Notes under the pieces: model-generated | What the model saw: only the letters and a program-made list of their open reading frames with translations | Told to the model about the DNA's origin: nothing | The model's database searches: none | Part shown: in pieces, positions 1-11,723 of the stretch | Layout: each line of letters opens with the position of its first letter | How positions within the stretch are numbered: the first letter of the stretch is position 1 | NCBI GenBank assembly: GCA_005408345.1 | Contig: SEMN01000615.1 | Location: forward strand, 124,001 to 188,000 | DNA length: 64,000 bases | Direction of reading: 5' to 3' | Source: Macquaria australasica | Lineage: Eukaryota > Chordata > Actinopteri > Centrarchiformes > Percichthyidae | Position numbers and translations under genes: made by a program

Positions 1-59
1 GTCTCTAGAAGTGTATGATTCAACCTTTTTCCCATATTTTTTGCACAAAAATTGCAATA

Positions 60-135
60 AATCGTAATATCGAATCGCGATACATATTGAATTGGCACCC
101 AAGTATCGTGATAGTATTGAATAAGGAGATACATA
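60..135. repeat. Fragment of an ATCGCGATAC repeat at the window edge
   Basis: GAATCGCGATACATATTGAA and ATACATATCGTCCCAGAC resemble a teleost element end. A related block with AAATCGCGATACTCAAGTG is at 9830-9915. The element may begin before the window. Confidence 0.4.
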
Positions 136-3100
136 TCGTCCCAGACCTGACAACTACCAGAGTGGACTTTTTTATCAGCTTTTAACAAAACTGACCAGCG
201 ACTGAGGCCGCTAATAAAGCTGACATTTCTTGATACAATTGTTGTTAAGATACCGAAACTAGAGAACTATAAATTCTACAAAACCCTGTTTTTATCTAAC
301 AAAAGCTAACGATCTGAAACGTTCAATATCGTCTAAACCCATTCAGCCATACAGGAACAACAACAGAAATGTTTTTATTTAAAGTGGCTATAATTTATAT
401 TTTTATAATGACAATGTAAAAACTGTGACGGTGTGAAGGGGGTCGCTTGTATGATGAACCTGCAGAGAATTTATCAGCTGCTTTACGGAGCTTTATATCT
501 GTCCGGCTACAACTTTACTGTTCCCTCTCAGCGCCGCTTTTTTTTAATCCATTATCGATCTAATTTGCCTAATCATCATAGATGTGGTGGAGACGCAAAC
601 AGTTTACTTCCTGAACTGGTTCCTGAACTGAGTTCCTGGGGCTGTTTGTTTCCTAGTCCTTCCTTTTTAATAGTTTGCTTGTAAACTGGAACTCGAGCTT
701 TATTTTTTTGTGTTAATCAGTGAAATATGATGCGAAACATTAGAAAGTTGTGTTGCCATGAAAACAACCTCATGTGTTGTGGCGATTAGAGACTGCGGGT
801 CTCAGCTTTCAGCACGAGTGGCTCACACAGCCTCCAAGCTTAAAGGGAAAGTTGGATCCCAAATTCCCGTCTGCTGGAGTTTGCTCTGACTGTCACCCAT
901 GGCCTAAATTATAATCAACCTTCTGTGGTTTACTGCAAACTTTCCATTCATCTCCCAGATAAACAGAGCTGCAGAGAATCCCTCTTGCTCTGTCCTCAGA
1001 TGATGGATTCTGGGGAAGTAGGACAGTAGGGTGACCTGGACTTTAAAGAGTCTTGTAATCTGAAAGGTCACAGAACTGTATCTGAGTGTTCAGCCAAAGT
1101 GCCCTTGAGCTAAATGCCAAATTCCTGCCCGCTCTGAAAAAAATACACTATTCTGATTTCAGTGATGATTTAATTTTGTCTGTTGAACAACATTAGTCAT
1201 GCAGCTCACCAGGTCTGTTCACTTCACACCGTTCGCTGCAGTCATTCTATGAAGACCTGTTACATAAAATTTAAACGGAAATTATGAGGAAAAAAAAACC
1301 TGTGTGGTAAATCCCTACTCAGTTGTTGATGTTTGCTAAAAATATCCTGTTCAGGGCACTAAATTTATCCGGTCCGCCTCGGAAGAAATAGCTGGAAATA
1401 ACCAGCTTTGGAGCCAAAATGGAAATCTGTGCTGACCTCGTTTTGGCTACGAGGTAGAAACAGATGAGCAAATGAAAACACTGAACGCACGTAACATTTA
1501 TTTTGATCAGGGATTATGGAATCTGTAGGACTCTGGCCCTCTCGTTACATTTCATCTCCGGGTGTCTCTGCTGTTTTGTGATCTCACACTCTCCGTTTTG
1601 CTGCAGCACTTTATCCAGATTATGTTGTATTTTCCTTCTTTTAATATACACTTCATTAACTAAAGAGGTCATTGACGCAAAGCTACCCAAATGGACATTG
1701 TACCGGGTGTGTGGTGGGATCAGAGGCCAGTGGTCCTGGATCAAGACACAACCTAGTGGCGTCTGTGTAGGTTAAATGCAACTTAAACCCAACACAATTT
1801 GCATGATTAACCTTAAAGAACAGGAGCTGGAGCGGGGAGTCACAGCGCTCTCAGGGCTGCAGTGCCGCTCAAAAACCAGGCCTGGCTTGACCTTGACTGG
1901 GTCGTGGTGTCAAAATCCACTTAAATTCAATTTTGAATCCATTTAGTTCAGCTTCTGGCAGCAATACGGCCTTTTATTTAAAATTCCATTACGTTCTCAA
2001 TAGTCTTGGAGCTTTTAAAAAGAGAGTGAAAAGAAGAAAAGTGACAAACCAAATGAACAGCACTGAAAGAAAAAGCAGAAAAAAGACTGGTCTTTTTTGG
2101 ATATTTCTCTAATATAAATACGATTTCTCCTGTATTTATACTGTTTATTAATGTCTACATATACCACAGATATACATACATTTCATATTAATACCTAAAC
2201 CATCATATATATACATATACTTTTGATTAAAATACACAACATACAATACTTTCAATGTGTGAGACTTTATTGATTTGCCTCAGGAAACCTTTACTTGCCC
2301 TTATCCATACAAGGTCAGAGGTCAAGGTCATCTTAGCTTAGATGCAGAGCAGTAACCCCTAAGGTCACATGCTTGCCAACATGGGACTTGAGGAAAAGGA
2401 CTTGAAGCTCTCGTACAATATCCTACTGGTGTTTGATAGAAATACAGAACCTGTCCTAGATTTGATATCAGTGTCATAGCAGTGACCTTGTTATCACTGC
2501 GTCACATGTGCGAGAAACATTTCATAACTCCAAACTCTATTTCATAACGCAGCTGGAATCAAAGGTTACTGGTGTTGCCAGAGATCCAGTAAGAGCAGCA
2601 CAAACCAGGAGGATTATTGAGAATCAGAATCAACAGTGGCCAGCGATCGACTGCATTATATTCAGCTTGGATTAAAGCTTCTCTGTCCAGTGACTGAAGC
2701 TGCAGTCTCCACTGTGCACACTGAGGGTTCACTGGAGGTCTGTGTGGTATTGCTGCCAGGGAGCTCCCAGAACAATGCATCGCAAAAGATTATAAAGGAA
2801 GACGTGAGCGAGAAAACTGAAGGATCAAGGAGCGCTGCACACCTACAAGACTGGAGGAAGCTGAGAGAAAAGAGATGTAGAGGAGAGTTTTTTTTCTTCT
2901 TCTCTGAAATGCCATACATTTGTTTTAGGAAAGCGTTTCTACCTCTGATGCATCATTCAGTATTCAGAAAACACAGCTCATTCTGCCTCCAGACGCAGAA
3001 ATGTTTCATAATCAAAGGTCTTCTGCTGACTCAAACCTGGAATAGTAACTGGTACTGCAAGTTGCTTCTGCAAGATATTGTTTCGTTACAGTGGGTGCCA

Positions 3101-3539
3101 AAATTTTAAACCCTTTCGCGATACGGAAAGAGGTAGAAGAAATACAAAAAGTGAAGGATGCTCACGCTTCTGGCTTTCGAGTTCTAAATTGCCAGTAAAA
3201 TTTGACTTCTTTTGGATCACAGTTTATTTATTATAGGTTGTAACCCCATAATAACACTGCCAGTGATGCTGAAAAAGACACCTGAACGATCACTGATGTC
3301 ACGTCACTGTTTGTGCCTATTGTTCTGCCTGAATTCCAACACATTTTGATTTTGGCTTCACCACAGTCCTTCAGGTTTTGTCTGAATCGAGGCGTCTCCC
3401 TAAATACCAACCAGCTACTTGCTTCTTGGCTTTCTTTCCTGTCGTGTTTTCTCTTAGCTAATGTTGGCTCAGCCAGGCTGCCCCGGTGCCAAACTCATGA
3501 CGATCATCTCAGATGAGTGAAATTAACTCAGTCACCTTG

Positions 3540-3760
3540 GTGAAGTCTCACGCAGGCCACAACACATTAAGATCTGATCCGGTGCCACAGATCCATGTGG
3601 TCCAGATAGGAATTGGACTTTTTTTTTTTTGCCAATCACACTGAGGAGGGAAAATCAGATCTGTGTGTGTGTGTGTGTGTGTGTGTGTGGGGGGGGGGGG
3701 ATATGGGAGACTTTCAGCTGCAGTGTGAACGCAGCCCAAGTGCCGTGCCACCATACTGAC
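3540..3760 (-). mobile_element. Noncoding teleost repeat (GCTGCAGTGTGAACGCAGCC end)
   Basis: CAGATCCATGTGGTCCAGAT and GCAGTGTGAACGCAGCC match, in reverse, the element at 29393-29640. It carries a GT microsatellite (3662-3689) and a G run (to 3700) inside. Confidence 0.4.
3662..3700. repeat. GT microsatellite followed by a G run
   Basis: About 14 GT/TG units, then a run of 12 G. Confidence 0.95.
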
Positions 3761-4794
3761 GGGGTTACGATGGCGTGAGAGCAGGGGCTGCTGGCCAGCA
3801 CTCAGGCACAGCTGAAATAGCAAGCAGCAGAGCCAGGAGCTGAAACACTACACCCAGGCTTCTCACACTCCCCCCTCTCTCTGAACCTCTCTCTCTCACT
3901 TTCTCACCTCTCTTCCTCACCCTGCCTCTCTTTTATCTGAGGCCCTGGCGTTTTCTTGCTGTTCATCATCGTCATCTAGCCTCCACCCCCCACCCCCCCA
4001 ATCTCTCTGGTCCCACCTCCCATCCAATTCCTCCCACACCTCTCTTCCACTTCCAGCGGAGCGCGGCAGAGAGGTTACGGCCTCATTTGAATATTTGAAT
4101 GTATATCAACCTCTTCCTCGCTGGGGCGTGGCATCGTTTTACGGTCGCACAGCTGCGGTGGTGTTATGGGACCATCTGCGCAGGGCTCATTGAGCGAGCC
4201 TCGAGCTAATGTGGAGAAAGAGAGTGTATAGAGGTGGAGGGAGGGAAGCAGCTTATTCCTCTTTGTTCTTCCTCTGTTGTAGAATAGTCATTACCCAGAG
4301 TTGGGAACGGTTCCATGGACAGAAGAGGAAGAAGAAGTAGAGGGAGGAGGAGCTAGAGAAATCCCCTTTCCACCCCTTCCAAAGTCACACACTTCTTTAT
4401 GTTTGTGTATGTGCGTGTGATGTTGCTATGACTCCAGGCGTGCCTGTGTGTGTTCATGCATAAACACATACACTGTATCTGTTCATGTGTGTGTGTCATC
4501 GAGGTACAAAATGTGTATTTGTGCTTAAATTGTGCCGTTTCATCCTTGTTAAAGCCGGATGATTTTTATTAGGATTTTACAGAGCTTTACTGTGCAAATT
4601 CATAAAATTAACACAGTAGAATAAGGCCAATGTAAAGTCCAAATTCTAGGACTGGGTATCTGAGTCTCAGTACCAAAACCAATCAGATGTTTTTCTACAA
4701 AAACCTTTTTAATATTGAACAGAAGAAGCCATCAGTGGTCAATTTTGCCTACAAAAACATAAACTACAATGTAGAATTAGCAAAATTATAATTT

Positions 4795-5030
4795 AAAGGA
4801 AATGTTTGGTATTTTGGGAAGCCGAGAGTTAAATAAGGGGATCGATTCCACTCTCATATCTGTACTGTAAATATGAAGCTGGGGCCAGCAGCCAGTTAGC
4901 TTAGCTTAGCATAAAGACTGGAAGCAGGGGGGAACAGCTAGCCTGGCTCTGTCCAAAGGTAAAACAATCCGCACCCACCACCTCCTCTAAAGATTACAAT
5001 CTTGTTTGTTTAATGCGTGTTGAGATTTGA
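4795..5030 (+). mobile_element. Short interspersed teleost repeat (TTAGCTTAGCTTAGCA family)
   Basis: AAAGGAAATGTTTGGTATTT, CCAGTTAGCTTAGCTTAGCA and GGAACAGCTAGCCTGGCTCT form a familiar teleost noncoding repeat. A reversed copy lies at 36871-37024. Confidence 0.6.
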
Positions 5031-5966
5031 CAACCAAATACTGAATTCCACATATATCAAGTGGATTTTTGTCATTTGTATTAGTATCACATTAATACAC
5101 TAAACATGGCTCTGTTTCCCAGGGATCCTCAAAAAGTTATAAAGCACCTTCATTTTTGAGCGTAAAAAGTTTGTTTTTGACCTTTGTAACAGAAGATGGA
5201 CAAAAATATCTCACTACCCTCCTTAATGGCTTTTTCGGGAGCGTTCAATCATGCATCTCAACAGTGCATCTCATGGCCCAATGATGAAGACCCTGAAATA
5301 TGGTTGAAAGCCCTGGAAAGAGCTAGTTTCAATATTTTTGTCAAAGGTTTGAAAATCCGTGAACTTGCTTAAATTTAATGTGGGGTAGATGCAATGATTG
5401 TATATTTTATGTCTTCCTTTGTTCTGTCTTCATACTTTATTTTATATTTTTAAATGTACGCAGCTTTGTTAAATAGTTAAGATTCTGCCTAAGAGTTGGC
5501 TGTAGGCTTTCTGTTGCTGTAATTGCACTTTTAACACAGAGGAAGAGTTTTTTCTTTTTTTCTTATTTGAGCCTGAAGTATTTTTGCTCCAGCCCTTTTT
5601 GCCACGGAAATAGTGTTTTTCTTTCTTTTGGAGCTATTAAAAAGGTTTTAGAAGTCATTAAATTTGTGCTCAGAAAGTGTGCAGATACCCTGATGGCTCT
5701 TTAAAGCGCTGCTGAAATCCATTTCTCTGCTCTGATGTACAACTCTGATGTTTTTTGCGGGCAAAAGCACAGCCGTGCTTTCGGTCGATAGAGAGTGTAC
5801 TTGTTTTCTGGCGGGCCGTGTCAGTGCAGGCATTAGATAACGTTTTATTTGATGGTGTTCAATGGCTGACTCGTCCTCACCTCTCGCCCAGGCCTCTCCT
5901 GCTCTCCAGCCCACACGCGCTCCCATGTAAAACCAAACACACACAGACATCCACCCACTGACTCAT

Positions 5967-5968
<2 letters not shown>

Positions 5969-6002
<34 letters not shown>
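5969..6002. repeat. CA microsatellite
   Basis: Uninterrupted CA dinucleotide run of about 17 units. Confidence 0.95.
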
Positions 6003-6004
<2 letters not shown>

Positions 6005-6752
6005 CTGCTCTCTCTCTGCATCCTTCCTCTGGAGGATTCTGGCAGTTGTTTATGTTATTGAACTGGTTATCACATTACAGCTGGAACACCACCAGTCTCA
6101 CAGAGAAAGAGTCCTCCCGCTTTCTCAAGAAAGAGCAAAGAGAGTGTGACGGGGAAAAAACAAGAGCAGAGGGAAAGCTAGATAGGAAGATGTTCAAATG
6201 TTTTTGCGTTTCACTCATCAGCATCATCAGGCTTCTTTACTCTTTTTGTGTGCTGAACATTAGAAAACCACACAGTAAATTATCCTTACAGAGCAATTTT
6301 AACCACATTCATTGGTCCTCAGCACTAAATAACAAAATAGGTTGTCATCATTTTCTGATTTGGCACAGCTATGGTTAAGGTGTGGTTTAGTTTATGCAAC
6401 CAAATCTACTTGGTCATGGTTAAAAGAAACCAAGCAACAGGCTTTGTTAACCCATCACCTACCTGACCAACTCCCTAAGAGGTTGCGGCACTGAAACAGT
6501 GTCAGAAAAATACACATGTTGTTTGAAGTGTCTGAACAACCCAATTCTGTCTCTAGTTGGAGAGCAGGTCAGTCTTAACTCTTTAAATGAATTCTTGTTT
6601 TCTTGACCTACAGTAATAGCAGACATTGCATTTTTTTTTTGGATTCATCCAAGATGTAAACACAACGTTTCTATAGCAAAATAGAGGGGCTGCACTTGAA
6701 CTCATAAATCTGCTGGTTCAGTGTGTGTGTGTTAGAAGAGCATCATTCTGGC

Positions 6753-6934
6753 TCAAAATGCTCCTAACAAGTAACAAACCCAAACTATGATTTGGGTTAA
6801 TATAACTCAATCATGGTTGGGTTTAGACACAAAAATGACAAAACCATGATTGGGTTATATTAACCGTTATATAAACCATGACTAGGTTATATTAACCCAG
6901 TCATGGTTTGGGTTACTTGTTAGGAGCATTTTGA
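6753..6934. repeat. Foldback element with perfect 23-bp arms
   Basis: Arms at 6753-6775 and 6912-6934 are exact reverse complements (left TCAAAATGCTCCTAACAAGT...). The symmetry continues inward imperfectly through GGGTTAATATAAC / GTTATATTAACCC. The loop holds further copies of an ACCATGA-TTGGGTTATATTAACC unit. No coding content. Confidence 0.85.
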
Positions 6935-6992
6935 ACTTGATGTGACGCCCCTGTTGGCAGGACGATGGCAGGACAACACCATTTTTCTGTTC

Positions 6993-7152
6993 CTTCCAAA
7001 ACGGTTACAGATCACCATTGCAAGAATTTTGGTAGGTTTAGGAACAAAAACTTCCTAAACCCACCAAAATTTTTTGCAAACCTTAACCATAGCAGTGTTG
7101 GATCAGAAAACGCTTTCATTTTTGCTATGGTGATTTATAACCGGTTTGGAAG
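6993..7152. repeat. Nested inverted repeats
   Basis: Outer arms at 6993-7023 and 7122-7152 (CTTCCAAAACGGTTACAGAT versus reverse CTTCCAAACCGGTTATAAAT) surround an inner hairpin at 7018-7081 (ATTTTGGTAGGTTTAGGAA against TTCCTAAACCCACCAAAAT). The structure lies 58 bp after the foldback at 6753-6934. Confidence 0.8.
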
Positions 7153-9048
7153 AAACAGAAATGCTTTTAACTGCCTTCCAAAAAGTTATCTGTGGCTTGT
7201 ATTTGAGGACAGTTACAAACAACATATATAGTAGTTTAATTTGGAGGACTTGTTGCAGAATGCAGCCTCAAACATTCTCCATAGAGGTTGAATTAAAACC
7301 CCTCCTACACAGTCTTAATCCTCAGGTTTACTAAGCTTGTATTTATTGTTGTGTTGTGTCCAGACTGTCCTCCTCCTGTGTGACATTTATCTTGATCTTG
7401 ACAGTTTATGATGAATGCCTTTCAGTGGGCATGTTGGTCTACAGCGCCATGGAAACTGGCATCAATAGCTTTACTGAACCCGTAACTTTCGTACCATTAA
7501 TGCCTTGCTCCAGGAAGAGTTACACAGAGAATACGGCCGCTAACTCGAGCGGTGTTGTACCTGAGCTCTATGTTTTTAGCTATACTTCTGGAAAAAGCTT
7601 GCCCTGCGTCTTCTGCCTATTGAGTTATACTACAAAATGTAAATGAATGTTGATAAATCATTTCTTTTGTCACAGTAGGCTTGCAGGTTAGAGGCACCCT
7701 GTGAATGATGAGAGAAGAAAGAACAGATTTAGTGGTTAAAAAGTTGGCACTAGAAGTTATGGAAACTTTTGCTCCGTTTTGCACATCCAGCAAGAATACA
7801 TAATCCAAAGATGTGTTTTTTTTTCTCCTTTCACCCCATGGTTTTCTCACCCAATCCAAAGAAATGCTGTGCTTTCAAATCCCCTCTCTTCTTCCCAGCT
7901 TTGCTCCTTTTTTTTTTTTTTTTTTACAAACCGATACTTGTCACAATTCACTTCGCAGGAAACTTTGTCTGACAAAAGCGTTGGGAGAATGTTCATGAGG
8001 AGGAGCCTTTCAGACTCCATCAAAGGAAGCATCTCGCTGTGTTGCTGCAGAATCTGAACGCTGAAAAAGTTCCACTCCCAACAATCGAGGAAGCATTAAT
8101 ACTCCGTGATAATAAAACGAGTCGACTTAGAGGTCGGTTATTTCCTGACTCAAGCGTGACATCAGGATTATAAGACCAACATCATTTGGTCAAACTGTCA
8201 TTGTGATTGTACACAGTGGTGAAAACCTGAGTATTGTGGGTTAAAATGATTATGGATTAACATGACAGCGTGGTTTTCTCCTCACCGTAATGCCGGCACT
8301 GGCTCCAGCAAAGCAAAGGAGCTTAGTGGTCCACGGTAGCATCTGTTGTTACAGTCGGACACAGCACACACACTCCCGAGCCACTCCAACACATGCTGGA
8401 GGGTCATAAAGCCCTGTTTTAATGCACTGACGACAAGAGAGAGTGTGTGTGTGAGTAGGTGGGTGATACAGAATGGAGGAAGGCTTTTCACAGAGGACAA
8501 TTCCTCTGGAGTCACAACAGGTGTGTGTGTGTGTGGATTGCTAAAGGGAATTATGAGCTGGGCACTAAAAAGAGGAAGGGGGGGTGGAGGGCTTATGAAG
8601 GGTCCCCTCTGCCCCACCTGTAGCCTGTCAGCTGTTGTAAGCCTGTTAAAACGTCAGCTGTTTCTGAGGAGAAGTGCACGCGTGTGTGTGTGTGTGTTAG
8701 TGAATGTCAAGGAGCTCGTGGAGGTTGGGGGTACGGTGGGCCGGGGTGGGGGCTGGCTCCGTGTGGCCCTTGACGCCCCACTGCACATCAAACGCCTCGT
8801 CGCTGTTGGGGATTTGTTTGTGTAAAACACAGCGCCTCGTGCCTGCGTCGAGCGCCATGACAGTCTGGTCTTGCCTCTTTCCTGCTCATACAGTACGGCC
8901 TGTGTCAGACTGCTTAGTTTTGAAAAGTCGGACACTCCAGAATAAAAATAAAAAAAAGAAGAAGCTTGAACCTCAAAGATTTCAAGAACAATGTCAGAAT
9001 TTTAGCTTTTATCCCCAAAAATAAGTTTAATCTCTTGAGAGAGTATGA

Positions 9049-9325
9049 TGAGGGCTGGCTATCATTTTACATTTTGCAATCCAAGTGCCAATACCAAATC
9101 TGAGTCTCTGTACCTTTTGAGGAATATAAACATGTTAATCTACAAAATCCTCTCAAATGCATCTGTGTTTAATGTTGTTGTAACACAAAGGAGCTGTACA
9201 AAAGATTTGCCGAAAGAAAATACAGTCCAAAATGAGCAAAATCATGATTTAAATCAGGAAATATCTGATCAAAGACTAAGAAAACAAAAAGTATTCAGGG
9301 CCAGCTTTCAGTACTTTTACACAAA
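9049..9325. repeat. Interspersed repeat (ATCAGG...TATCTGATCAAAGA family)
   Basis: Shares GATTTAAATCAGGAAATATC, TGATCAAAGA and CAGCTTTCAGTACTTTT with copies at 10080-10223 and 43838-44175. The 196-codon frame at 9045-9635 reads across this repeat and a later MITE end, and is not a gene. Confidence 0.5.
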
Positions 9326-9589
9326 AAGCATAAATCTGGAAACAAGAAAAAAAACAGCTGGACATCTTGGCAGCAGCTTTTGCAGATTTGGCGAAGAAAA
9401 CAATTCCACATTTGGTTCGTGGCATCACTTTTGTCAGCAAGTTAAGTGGACTGTGATTCAGCTGGAGACTCGGTGGACTTTGATGCGGCTTTCGTGTTTT
9501 CAGCTGTTTGTAGTCTGTTGTCATGAGCCAGACTGTTTATTATCAGCTCATCTCCAGTCCTTCTTCCTCTTCTTTATATTGTTTTGCAC

Positions 9590-9634
9590 CAGGGCTGCAG
9601 CTAACGATTATTTTCTCGATAGTCAACATAATTA
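9590..9634. mobile_element. End fragment of the GCTGCAAC MITE family
   Basis: CAGGGCTGCAGCTAACGATT followed by ATTTTCTCGATAG is the family's terminal block. Only about 45 bp remain. Confidence 0.4.
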
Positions 9635-10079
9635 ACATTTGCCTGTATCAGTAAAACACATGTATGTGAACTTGTTCCAGAGTGAGTTGAGAGGGATCCA
9701 CTCGTTTCACGTTGGCTGTTTGCTGTTCCATCAGCTGTACATCATCAGAATTGTGTCTAAATGTGCTCTCAGAACGCAAAATGAACCACTGCCACGAATC
9801 TTTGCATGTAAACTATTAATTAAAAATCGATAGTGTTTTTGAGAATCGATACAGTATCACAAAACATAAAATCGCGATACTCAAGTGTATCGATATTATA
9901 TTACACCCCTAATGGTACATACCGTCAAATCGCCCAATGTCCCCACTTTTAATCACGTCTGCTAAGATCTGATGGGTCCAGCCGGTGGAAACAGCTGTCA
10001 GTGAGCACAACACCAGACTTATTTGTATTGCTGAAAATATAAGAGATATGGGCGGCGATTTAGAGGTCTGGAAGCAGGC

Positions 10080-10223
10080 TAATTTAAATCAGGAGCTATC
10101 TGATCAAAGAACAAGTCTACAAATCTAACCAGACATTCGATGCCAGCTTTAAGTACTTGATTTGATCAGTCTTGATTTCAGTCTGTACCAAATAAGTATT
10201 GAGGTTCGATACCCAGTCCCAGC
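10080..10223. repeat. Interspersed repeat, second copy of the 9049 family
   Basis: Contains ATTTAAATCAGGAGCTATCT, GATGCCAGCTTTAAGTACTT and, at the right, GAGGTTCGATACCCAGTCCC, the usual end block of this family. A fragment of the same family is probably present at 4647-4720 (GGGTATCTGAGTCTCAGTAC). Confidence 0.5.
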
Positions 10224-11468
10224 CACAAAGGGTCATGAAATAATCCTCTCTGAATTTGGCAAATAGGATTGTAACACCTCAAACACTTCACCGTCCATTG
10301 CAAGTCTTTCAGCAAGCACAGTGACATTCTCGTCTTGTGGTATTCAGCCCCAACAAGCCTGCAGAGGCTGTTTATATCCAGAGAAATAAGAATTGGTTTT
10401 GGCAATGGAACAATTTTCCTACAGCACTTCAAACAAGAATGACAATTTAAGAGATTTTTTTTTCCTCCACAAAACCTCTCAATCCAAACACGTCTTTGAA
10501 ATGAACATCGATGAATCTTTAATTCCAGACGTCTGCTTTTATTTTTCTGGGCGTAAGCTAAATGTCTGCCGTCTCTCCGCTCTCCAGTCGGTCGTGCTGG
10601 CGTGGGAGTCACAGGTGTTGAGTGATTTATGGCTTTAATTTACTTGGTAGATTAAAATATAATATAGCAACAAGCGTAGAACATTAATTAGGATAACACA
10701 GCGAGGTCCTGTCTCCCTTAAGTCAGGCAGGGAGACGGAAAAAGCTTACTACTACACTTAAAACATTTAAATATAGTGTACTGTACACAGGGAGACAAAA
10801 TGTTTAAAGAAATTTGTTTTCCTTATTATGAAATAGAGAAATCAATGAGAATTCATTGATTTCACCTTAAAAGAACCTTTAATCTTAAAGTAGAGGAATA
10901 GTAGAGAGTATTTTGAGACATGTGAGACGAGGATTTAGCCCAAAAAGCTGTAAAAGTGCACTTTGACATTAATAATTTGTCCCTGAACCTGTTCCTGTGT
11001 CCGAGTGGACGGTGGCGGCCTGGAAAAGGAGAAGGCTTTGGGGGGTCTGGAGCCAGCTGAGTAAGGCAGACAGTTGAAGGGAACAGGTTGCTGCGTCTGT
11101 TAGGGCTCGTCTTGCTGCTCTTGACCTTTAACCTTTAGCTGTGACAGCTCCTGAGGCTGGGAGATACCAAATCTCCCCGGATTGGGAGAGCCAGGCCGGG
11201 GCAGGATGAGGCACAGAGATACTGGCCAGTACTGTTGTATAAAACATGACATGAGGGCATTCTGGTGCAATCTCAGTCTTTTTAAGCAGGTCATGTTACA
11301 TCAGATCTTCCTCATTAGTTTAAACAAGTGTTATTATAAGCTTATTTAACAAAGCATTTCTCCATGGGTTTTATGGCTGTAAAATGGTACAAAAACATAC
11401 ACAGTGAATTTAGTCATTAACAATATTGTTTTAACACTGCTAAGGGTCTATTCTGTGAACATTTAACT

Positions 11469-11723
11469 AGAGCTGCAACGATTAAGAAAATTAATTTGGA
11501 TAATCAATGAATCGTTTCAGTCATTTTTCAAGCAAAAAATGTCAAACGTGCTGGTTCCATCTTCTTAAATGTGAGGATTTGCTGCTTTTCTTTGTCATTT
11601 CTGACAGTAAATGAATAGTCTTTGGGTTTTGGACTGTTGGTCGGACGTTTGACATCGTATAGACTAAAGGATAAATTGTGAAAATAATCTGCAGACTAAT
11701 CGATAATGAACATAACCGTTAGC
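11469..11723 (+). mobile_element. MITE-like element with GCTGCAAC ends
   Basis: Begins AGAGCTGCAACGATTAAG, contains AAATGTGAGGATTTGCTGCT and CTTTGGGTTTTGGACTGTTG, and ends near AATCGATAATGAACATAACC. It matches a short, noncoding, probably DNA-transposon-derived repeat that I know as very common in spiny-rayed fish. Superfamily not determined. The strand given is only relative to other copies here. Confidence 0.6.

Noticed and set aside
2636..3109. 157-codon + frame
   Set aside because: No recognisable motif, overlapped by another open frame on the opposite strand. Chance length in AT/GC-mixed DNA.
8346..8825. 159-codon + frame with Val/Cys runs
   Set aside because: Runs come from GT dinucleotide repeats. 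No family resemblance.
9045..9635. 196-codon open frame on the + strand
   Set aside because: It reads across an interspersed repeat (9049-9325) and a MITE end (9590-9634), has no domain character, and no splice or start support.
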